From Alphaproteobacteria bacterium (lineage in GTDB: Bacteria > Pseudomonadota > Alphaproteobacteria > Puniceispirillales > UBA1172), in contig JAGWAQ010000138.1 of the NCBI GenBank assembly GCA_021296375.1, positions 1 to 7,756 on the forward strand: a stretch of 7,756 nt of DNA, in the 5' to 3' direction. Each line of letters starts with the position of its first letter. The stretch's first letter is position 1. Both the position numbers and the translations under genes were made by a program. Of the stretch, positions 1 to 4,507 are shown piece after piece. Below the pieces are notes generated by a model, which did no database searches, was not told the origin of the DNA, and worked only from the letters and a program-made list of their open reading frames with translations.

Positions 1-922
1 CCTTGCCGCCCGCTTGGCGGAGCAGGTCCTGGGCCAGCTCAATCGCCATCGCCGCGGCCTCGTCAGCCAGGCTGTCGCCGCTGGTGTTAAAGCTGGATTT
101 TCCATCAAGGCTGAGCAGCTGCGCCCGCATCGTGACCCGCCCGTCCCGCAAATGGGCTGACGCGGCAATCGGCGTGCGGCAGGTGCCGTCGAGTTCCGCC
201 AGCAAGGCGCGTTCAGCGGTGACTTCAACAGCGGTATCGGCATCATCAAGCGCACGCAACGCGGTCAGCACAGCGGCGCGTCTGGCGGTGCCATCATCCG
301 CCACGGCCTGAATGGCAATCGCGCCCTGGGCGGAGGACGGCAGCATCATCTCTTCCTCAATAGGGTGGATGTCCGCCGTGATGCCAAGACGTTTCATCCC
401 CGCCATGGCCAGAATGATGGCGTCGTAATGCCCGTCTTCAAGTTGCTTGAGGCGACTGTTGACGTTGCCGCGCAACAATCGCGTGGTGACGTCAGGGCGG
501 ATCGAGGCAATGATGGCGGCGCGGCGCACCGACGCTGTCCCCACCACGGCGCCTTGCGGCAATTCATCAAAACTCGAATACGCCCCGATCAGCGCATCAC
601 GGCGATCTTCCCTTGGCAGAAACGCCGCCAGTTCCGTGCCGTCGGCAAAACGGGTTTCCATGTCCTTGCTGGAATGCACCGCGGCGTCGGCTTCCCCCGC
701 CAGCATCGCGGCTTCAAGGGTTTTGACAAACAACCCTTTGCCGCCAATAGCGGCGAGCGAGCGGTCCAGCACTTCATCCCCGCGGGTGGAAAAGGTCTTG
801 ATTTCCGCCGCATGAGGGGCAAGGCGATCCCGCACTTCATGGGCTTGCGCCAAGGCCAGTTGCGACGCGCGGCTGGCGAGAACAATCGGGGAAGTGGCGG
901 AAATAAGAGGCGCAGAAGTCAT
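1..922 (-). CDS. hemC: Hydroxymethylbilane synthase (porphobilinogen deaminase), 3' end cut by window edge
   Basis: This cytoplasmic enzyme joins four porphobilinogen molecules into hydroxymethylbilane in haem/corrin biosynthesis. The frame is open for 307 codons from the ATG at 922-920 to the left edge; the family is usually about 310-320 residues, so only a few C-terminal residues and the stop are missing. Visible landmarks: ASRASQLALAQ (16-26, with substrate-contacting Arg18), GGKGLF (60-65), HSSKDMET (83-90, catalytic Asp87), GTASVRR (128-134), LLRGNVNSRL (149-158) and LDGTCRTPI (244-252), where Cys248 should carry the dipyrromethane cofactor. Small departures from the commonest family sequence are SSAQGAIAI at 196-204, where PxxGQGAI is usual, and KDMET for KDxPT; neither removes a known catalytic residue. 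The ribosome site before the ATG is weak. It is divergent from tsaD across 129 bp. Identification is secure; only the C-terminus is unseen. Confidence 0.96.
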   Translation of the reverse strand, partial: MTSAPLISATSPIVLASRASQLALAQAHEVRDRLAPHAAEIKTFSTRGDEVLDRSLAAIGGKGLFVKTLEAAMLAGEADAAVHSSKDMETRFADGTELAAFLPREDRRDALIGAYSSFDELPQGAVVGTASVRRAAIIASIRPDVTTRLLRGNVNSRLKQLEDGHYDAIILAMAGMKRLGITADIHPIEEEMMLPSSAQGAIAIQAVADDGTARRAAVLTALRALDDADTAVEVTAERALLAELDGTCRTPIAASAHLRDGRVTMRAQLLSLDGKSSFNTSGDSLADEAAAMAIELAQDLLRQAGGK

Positions 923-948
923 GCCTGTTTTTACCGCGCGGGGCTGGG

Positions 949-1012
949 TCAGGTAAAGAAAAATAGCCCCTCGCCCCTTCTGATGCTGACCTTTTCCCCG
1001 TGATCAGGTAAA
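949..1012. repeat. Two direct copies of TCAGGTAAA in the hemC-tsaD spacer
   Basis: The 9-mer TCAGGTAAA occurs at 949-957 and again at 1004-1012, 55 bp apart in the divergent spacer. Read on the minus strand, towards hemC, both are TTTACCTGA followed by (T/C)C. The spacing is about five helical turns, which would suit two molecules of one DNA-binding protein. That is inference; a 9-bp match in a 129-bp spacer may also be chance. Confidence 0.3.
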
Positions 1013-1022
1013 CAAGGGGGAG

Positions 1023-1036
1023 TTGATCAAGATCAC
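1023..1036. promoter_or_regulatory. Candidate FNR/CRP-family binding site between hemC and tsaD
   Basis: TTGATCAAGATCAC matches the FNR-type consensus TTGAT-N4-ATCAA at 9 of 10 fixed positions. Its core is a 12-bp inverted repeat, TGATC-AA-GATCA (1024-1035). Haem biosynthesis genes are known FnrL targets in Rhodobacter, so a site upstream of hemC is plausible. Its centre lies about 107 bp before the hemC start codon, where an activator could act. On the tsaD side it ends just before the ribosome site, so it could only hinder that gene. I found no clear -10/-35 pair at the canonical distance from it, so this remains a candidate. Confidence 0.35.
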
Positions 1037-1051
1037 CGGGAGTTCCCCATC

Positions 1052-2191
1052 ATGTCGGCGCGGCCTGAGCTTATTCTTGGTATTGAAACCAGTTGTGATG
1101 AAACCGCGGCGGCGGTGGTGACAACTGATGGCCAGATTCTGTCCAATGTGATCGCCAGCCAGTTCGATGATCACCGCGCCCATGGCGGGGTCGTGCCGGA
1201 AGTCGCGGCGCGGGCGCATCTCAGCCAGATCGACACGGTTATTCATCGCGCCATGGGTGAGGCGGGGGCGGATTACGCGTCTCTTGCCGCGGTAGCGGCA
1301 ACCGGCGGCCCGGGGTTGATCGGCGGCGTGCTGGTCGGCACCGTTACCGCCAAGGCCATCGCCGCCGCGCGCCAGGTGCCGTATTTTGCGGTCAACCATC
1401 TGGAGGGCCACGCCCTGACCGCGCGCTTGACCTCGCTTGAGAACGGCGGGATCAGCTATCCGTATTTGCTGCTGCTGGTGTCCGGGGGCCATACGCAATT
1501 GCTGGCGGTGTCAGGCCCGGGGCAATATCGCCGATACGGCACCACCCTGGATGACGCGGCGGGGGAGGCGTTTGACAAATCGGCCAAAATTCTCGGGCTC
1601 GATTTGCCGGGCGGACCGCGCATTGAAGCTTTGGCCAAAACCGGTGATGACGCGGCGTTTGACCTGCCGCGCCCCTTGGCCCACAAGCCGGGTTGCCATT
1701 TCTCCTTTTCAGGGCTGAAGACGGCGGTGCGCACGGCGCATCAGGATGTCATCGCGCCTCTCACAGATGCGGCGGCCATCGCCCAAAAGAAAGCTGATCT
1801 GGCGGCATCTCTTGAAAAAGCCATTGCCGATAGCCTGACGTCACGGTCGCGCAACGCCATGCGGCGGTTTCGTGATGACCATGGCGGCATGGCCAATACT
1901 TCCGGTTTTGTGACCCCCGGTTTTGTCACCCCCGGATTTGTATTGGCGGGCGGGGTTGGCGCCAACCAGCGCATCCGCTCAAGCCTGATGGAATTGTCGG
2001 CGCAGGAAGGGTTTGCCTTCAATGTGCCGCCGGTTCATCTGTGCACGGATAACGCCGTCATGATCGCCTGGGCGGCGGCGGAACGGATGGCGGCGGGCCT
2101 GCCTGCCGATGATCTGGATTTCGCCCCGCGGCCCCGCTGGCCGCTTGACCCTGACGCCGCCCCACCACCAGGAAGAGGAGTCAAGACATGA
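1052..2191 (+). CDS. tsaD: tRNA N6-adenosine threonylcarbamoyltransferase TsaD
   Basis: TsaD (Gcp/Kae1/YgjD family) transfers the threonylcarbamoyl group from threonylcarbamoyl-AMP to A37 of ANN-decoding tRNAs, working with TsaB and TsaE in the cytoplasm. The 379-residue product shows the whole signature: LGIETSCDETAAAVV (9-23), HGGVVPEVAARAH (44-56), NHLEGH with metal ligands His116 and His120, LLVSGGHTQL (141-150), GTTLDDAAGEAFDK (163-176), FSFSGLKTAV (217-226), AGGVGAN (299-305) and CTDNAVMIAW (331-340) with metal ligand Asp333. The ATG is preceded by GGGAG at 1038-1042, nine bases upstream. The odd part is residues 285-299, where GFVTP is repeated before the strand leading to the AGGVGAN motif. 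This makes the protein longer than the roughly 340-365 residues usual for bacterial TsaD. The stop overlaps the gpsA start (ATGA, 2188-2191), so the two are probably co-translated. Confidence 0.97.
   Translation: MSARPELILGIETSCDETAAAVVTTDGQILSNVIASQFDDHRAHGGVVPEVAARAHLSQIDTVIHRAMGEAGADYASLAAVAATGGPGLIGGVLVGTVTAKAIAAARQVPYFAVNHLEGHALTARLTSLENGGISYPYLLLLVSGGHTQLLAVSGPGQYRRYGTTLDDAAGEAFDKSAKILGLDLPGGPRIEALAKTGDDAAFDLPRPLAHKPGCHFSFSGLKTAVRTAHQDVIAPLTDAAAIAQKKADLAASLEKAIADSLTSRSRNAMRRFRDDHGGMANTSGFVTPGFVTPGFVLAGGVGANQRIRSSLMELSAQEGFAFNVPPVHLCTDNAVMIAWAAAERMAAGLPADDLDFAPRPRWPLDPDAAPPPGRGVKT
1904..1941 (+). repeat. 15-bp in-frame tandem repeat inside tsaD
   Basis: Two 15-bp units, 1904-1918 and 1919-1933, differ at a single base (GGTTTTGTGACCCCC and GGTTTTGTCACCCCC). 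A third copy begins at 1934 and holds for about eight bases with one mismatch. The translation is GFVTP, GFVTP, GFVLA (residues 285-299). The last copy is the normal strand entering the conserved AGGVGAN nucleotide-binding motif, so the first two look like inserted duplicates. The frame is preserved. Confidence 0.9.
2171..2180 (+). promoter_or_regulatory. Ribosome binding site supporting the first gpsA ATG
   Basis: GGAAGAGGAG ends seven bases before the ATG at 2188. It is the best Shine-Dalgarno sequence in the window and lies inside the last codons of tsaD. It favours the start at 2188 over the in-frame ATG at 2221, which has only a weaker GAGGGCGG upstream. Confidence 0.7.
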
Positions 2192-3195
2192 CTCAAGATG
2201 CGATTGTTCACGAGGGCGGCATGTCCCGCCGTGTTGCCGTGATCGGCGGCGGGGCCTGGGGCAGTGCGCTTGCCAGTGCGCTTGCCCAAAATGGCCATGA
2301 CGTTCGGATTCTGACCCGTCGTGATGACCTGGCGACGGCGCTTGAACACGGCACCTCCCCGGCCCTTGACGGGTTGGCCATCACGGCGCCATCACGGGCG
2401 TCAACCGATCCGGCGGTGGTGCTGGATGCCGTCGATGCCGTGGTGATGGTGGTGCCGGTTTCCGCCACCGCCAGCAGTTTGGCGCAATTGCGCCCCTATC
2501 TTCCCGAGGGCGCGCCCGTCGCCTTTGCGGCAAAAGGGCTTGAGCCGCAAGACAACACCCTGATCTGTGATTACGCGGCGGGGGCCATCACCAACCCGGT
2601 GGTGATGTTGAGCGGCCCCAGTTTTGCCGATGAAGTCGCCATGGGGAAACCTGCAGGACTGGTCTCCGCCTCTCGGCACGATCATGCGGCACGTTTGATC
2701 GCCGGTTTGTTCACCGGTTCAAATATTCGGGTTTACACCAGCGATGATCCGTCCGGCGTTGCGGTGGGCGGGGCGGTGAAAAATGTCATTGCTATTGCCA
2801 GCGGGATTACGGCCGGGCTGAAGCTGGGGGATAACGCCAGGGCCGCGCTCTTGACCCGCGGATTGGCGGAAGCCGCGCGACTGGCCCTTGCCCTTGGCGG
2901 CCGTCAGGAAACCTTGTTCGGTCTGGCGGGGCTTGGCGACATGACCTTGACCTGCTCCGGCCCCCATTCCCGTAATTTTGCCTATGGACTGGCGTTGGGG
3001 GAAGGCCGCGTGCCTGATGGAAAGCTGGCGGAAGGCCGCCATTCCTGCGCGGTGATCGCCCGCCGCGCGGCGCTGGCTGGAGTGGAAATGCCGATCACCG
3101 AAGCCGTCGCACGGGTGGTCGCTGGCGACGGTGACATCATGGAAGAAATCACCCAATTGATGGCCCGCCCCGCCGACAGCGAATGGGCAAATTAA
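2188..3195 (+). CDS. gpsA: NAD(P)+-dependent sn-glycerol-3-phosphate dehydrogenase
   Basis: GpsA reduces dihydroxyacetone phosphate to sn-glycerol-3-phosphate in the cytoplasm, supplying the backbone for phospholipids. The 335-residue product is of normal length. Seen in order: the dinucleotide-binding loop VIGGGAWGSALA (18-29), the AAKGLE segment with Lys116, SGPSFADE (142-149), the catalytic lysine in GGAVKNVIAIASG (Lys198), GLAGLGDMTLTC (245-256, Asp251) with SRNFAYG (261-267), and AEGRHS (281-286). The chosen start overlaps the tsaD stop and has a strong ribosome site. Starting at Met12 (2221) would drop a tail that is not part of the Rossmann fold, so it cannot be excluded. The gene is convergent with the LAB_N gene, 39 bp away. 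A 12-bp repeat encodes SALASALA right after the binding loop, and a 15-bp-period repeat crosses the stop codon. Confidence 0.97.
   Translation: MTQDAIVHEGGMSRRVAVIGGGAWGSALASALAQNGHDVRILTRRDDLATALEHGTSPALDGLAITAPSRASTDPAVVLDAVDAVVMVVPVSATASSLAQLRPYLPEGAPVAFAAKGLEPQDNTLICDYAAGAITNPVVMLSGPSFADEVAMGKPAGLVSASRHDHAARLIAGLFTGSNIRVYTSDDPSGVAVGGAVKNVIAIASGITAGLKLGDNARAALLTRGLAEAARLALALGGRQETLFGLAGLGDMTLTCSGPHSRNFAYGLALGEGRVPDGKLAEGRHSCAVIARRAALAGVEMPITEAVARVVAGDGDIMEEITQLMARPADSEWAN
2262..2285 (+). repeat. Perfect 12-bp tandem duplication inside gpsA
   Basis: CAGTGCGCTTGC occurs at 2262-2273 and again at 2274-2285 with no mismatch. It encodes the SALASALA run at residues 26-33, just after the GGGAWG loop. 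The protein is not longer than relatives here (WGTALAxxLAxNGH is the usual pattern), so this may be convergent coding rather than an insertion. The identity at every third position is still notable. Confidence 0.85.
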
Positions 3196-3216
3196 CGCAT
3201 CACAAATTAACGCATC
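3188..3216. repeat. 14-bp direct repeat (15-bp period) across the gpsA stop codon
   Basis: CAAATTAACGCATC occurs at 3188-3201 and 3203-3216 with one base between. The first copy contains the gpsA stop (TAA, 3193-3195); the second repeats that stop and the bases around it. It has the form of a recent slippage duplication at the end of the gene. Confidence 0.9.
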
Positions 3217-3220
3217 GTTA
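3208..3220. terminator. Weak possible hairpin between the convergent gpsA and LAB_N genes
   Basis: TAACG (3208-3212), loop CAT, CGTTA (3216-3220) can form a 5-bp stem, created by the second copy of the gpsA-end repeat. The spacer is only 39 bp (3196-3234) and is AT-rich. A two-way terminator is expected here, but the stem is short and there is no proper T-run on either side, so this is a weak call. Confidence 0.2.
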
Positions 3221-3234
3221 GATCAGATTTTGAT

Positions 3235-3615
3235 TTACTTGGCGCTTTCGCGCGCCTCGCGATAGACAAAGAACAGGTTGCGGGCATAGATAAACAGCCC
3301 CAGCCCTTGCCCGCAGATGATCACCGGGTCCTGCCGCCAGATGGCGTAGAGCAACAGCACGGAGCCGCCGCCAATCGAAAAATACCAGAACACCACAGGG
3401 ATAACGCTTTTGCGCGCCCCTTCGGAGCGAATCCATTGAATGATGAACCGCATGGCAAACAGAAACTGGCCGCCAAACCCCACCACGATCATGATCTTTT
3501 CAGGATGTTCCGGCAGATTGTCGGGCAGAAACGGCAGAACCGTTACCAGAAGCCAGGATACCGCAACGGCACCGGCTTCGATCCCCGCGGACATGGTGGC
3601 GATGATGCTCATCAT
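3235..3615 (-). CDS. Small LAB_N-domain membrane protein (lipid A biosynthesis N-terminal family)
   Basis: The 126-residue product is a stand-alone form of the LAB_N domain (COG3952-like), which is also found fused to the front of some LpxB lipid A disaccharide synthases. The signature is plain: GFGGQFLFAMRFIIQWIRSE (46-65), KSVIPVVFWYFSIGGGSVLL (69-88), YAIWRQDPV (90-98) and GQGLGLFIYARNL (102-114). About four membrane segments are likely, near 12-29, 41-61, 72-91 and 97-115; the first lies ahead of the conserved domain. No catalytic residues are evident and the molecular function of the family is unsettled. The start lies 5 bases from the GT2 stop codon, so translation is probably coupled; ATG at 3615 and 3612 are equally possible. 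The context with GT2 and GT39 suggests a part in making or moving a polyprenyl-phosphate sugar donor for lipid A/LPS. Family is clear, role inferred. Confidence 0.9.
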   Translation of the reverse strand: MMSIIATMSAGIEAGAVAVSWLLVTVLPFLPDNLPEHPEKIMIVVGFGGQFLFAMRFIIQWIRSEGARKSVIPVVFWYFSIGGGSVLLLYAIWRQDPVIICGQGLGLFIYARNLFFVYREARESAK

Positions 3616-3619
3616 GATG

Positions 3620-4396
3620 TTATTCTTTCACCTTCAGGTTTTTCGGGCTGCGGCGGATCAACCACATCACGCCAAGAATATCACTAATCCCTACTAAAAG
3701 GCGATCTAAAGTCTTATATTTTGACTGGCCGGTGACACGCGCGGCATGGCCAACGGGCACGGCAAGCACCGTTGCGCCTTCGCGCCGCGCCAGGGGCGGC
3801 ATAAACCGGTGGATATGGTCAAAATACGGCAGTTTGAAAAACAATTCGCGGTCAAAAACCTTGGTCGCACAGCCGGTATCGGGATGGTCATCCTTCAGCA
3901 TCCAGCGGCGGATTTTGCGCGCAAAGATTGACGCGTAACGTTTCGCCGCGCCATCTTGCCGGTTGACCCGCACCCCGGCGGCCATCACCAGCCCCGGGCG
4001 ATGCGCCAGCACTTCCTTTTCAAGGTTGACAAGGTCGGAGGGCAGGTTCTGGCCATCCCCATCCAGCGTCCCGATCAAGGGCGCCCTGGCGGCAAAAATG
4101 CCACTGCGGAGGGCCGCGCTCTGCCCGCAGCGTTTGGAATGGGTCAGCACCCGCAGGGATTTAACGGTCTTCTGCAACCCCGCAAGTTCCTCGGCGGTGC
4201 CGTCGGAGCTGGCGTCATTGACATAAATGATCTCAATATTGCGGCCGTGGAAGGCGGCCTGGATATCTTCAATCAAAGGCGTGATGTTGCCTTCTTCGTT
4301 CATCACCGGCACCACGATGCTGATGTCAGGTGTTTTCGGCGCCGTTTTTTTGGCAGGGGCCTTGCGGCGGGATGTGGAAGATGTGGCCATCGTCAT
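3620..4396 (-). CDS. GT2 glycosyltransferase, dolichyl/undecaprenyl-phosphate sugar synthase type
   Basis: Family 2 (DPM1/ArnC-like) enzymes move a sugar from a nucleotide donor to a polyprenyl phosphate on the cytoplasmic face of the inner membrane. From the ATG at 4396 the product has 258 residues. It shows ISIVVPVMNEEGNI (25-38), IIYVNDASSDGT (56-67), CGQSAALRSGI (90-100), the metal-binding DGDGQN (112-117), HPDTGCATKVFDREL (171-185), HRFMPPLARREGA (196-208) and VTGQSKYKTLDRL (221-233). Unlike ArnC it lacks two C-terminal membrane helices; only a hydrophobic stretch near 234-247 is present, so membrane binding may need a partner, perhaps the LAB_N protein. The first 23 residues are a basic Lys/Arg/Ser/Ala tail. 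The frame is open to a TTG at 4447, but that TTG sits in a likely -35 box, so ATG at 4396 (or 4390) is preferred. The sugar cannot be told from sequence. Confidence 0.9.
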   Translation of the reverse strand: MTMATSSTSRRKAPAKKTAPKTPDISIVVPVMNEEGNITPLIEDIQAAFHGRNIEIIYVNDASSDGTAEELAGLQKTVKSLRVLTHSKRCGQSAALRSGIFAARAPLIGTLDGDGQNLPSDLVNLEKEVLAHRPGLVMAAGVRVNRQDGAAKRYASIFARKIRRWMLKDDHPDTGCATKVFDRELFFKLPYFDHIHRFMPPLARREGATVLAVPVGHAARVTGQSKYKTLDRLLVGISDILGVMWLIRRSPKNLKVKE

Positions 4397-4418
4397 GCTC
4401 TGAAAAAATATATATCTT

Positions 4419-4447
4419 CTATTACTCAACCACAGCGCTTCGGTCAA
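4419..4447 (-). promoter_or_regulatory. Candidate sigma-70-type promoter for the GT2-LAB_N pair
   Basis: On the minus strand TTGACC (4447-4442, 5 of 6 to TTGACA) is followed after exactly 17 bases by TAATAG (4424-4419). AT-rich DNA follows, including TATATATTTTTT, which offers alternative -10 elements. Transcription would begin about 15 bases before the ATG at 4396. This implies that GT2 and LAB_N can be expressed separately from the GT39 gene upstream. The -10 match is poor. Confidence 0.4.
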
Positions 4448-4467
4448 TTGTCCCCCCCAATAATTGC

Positions 4468-4504
4468 GCCAGATCAGATCTGCCAGATCACTTCTGCCAG
4501 ATCA
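4468..4504. repeat. 14-bp-period tandem repeat just after the GT39 stop codon
   Basis: GCCAGATCA starts at 4468, 4482 and 4496, giving three units of 14-bp period; the five bases after each core vary (GATCT, CTTCT, GGCTC). It begins three bases beyond the GT39 stop (TGA, 4510-4508). CAGATC-A-GATCTG (4470-4482) is also a perfect palindrome about its centre base. Next to it lies a run of seven C (4452-4458). It could be a slippage product or a set of repeated binding sites; the sequence alone does not decide. Confidence 0.8.
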
Positions 4505-4507
4505 GGC

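Noticed and set aside
589..885. 98-codon minus-strand frame within hemC
   Set aside because: It is a +1 shadow of the hemC frame; the real frame carries the conserved motifs without a break.
365..1003. 212-codon plus-strand open frame opposite hemC
   Set aside because: It is antisense to a clear hemC with every catalytic motif, its product is low-complexity and unlike any family, and it runs across the divergent spacer.
4397..4447. Longer GT2 start at TTG 4447, adding 17 residues
   Set aside because: The added segment would lie within a likely promoter (-35 at 4447-4442) and in AT-rich DNA unlike the coding sequence; ATG at 4396 or 4390 fits better.
4445..4466. CAATT/AATTG inverted repeat around the C7 run as a terminator
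   Set aside because: The 5-bp AT-rich stem with a 12-base loop and no following T-run would not form a convincing terminator.
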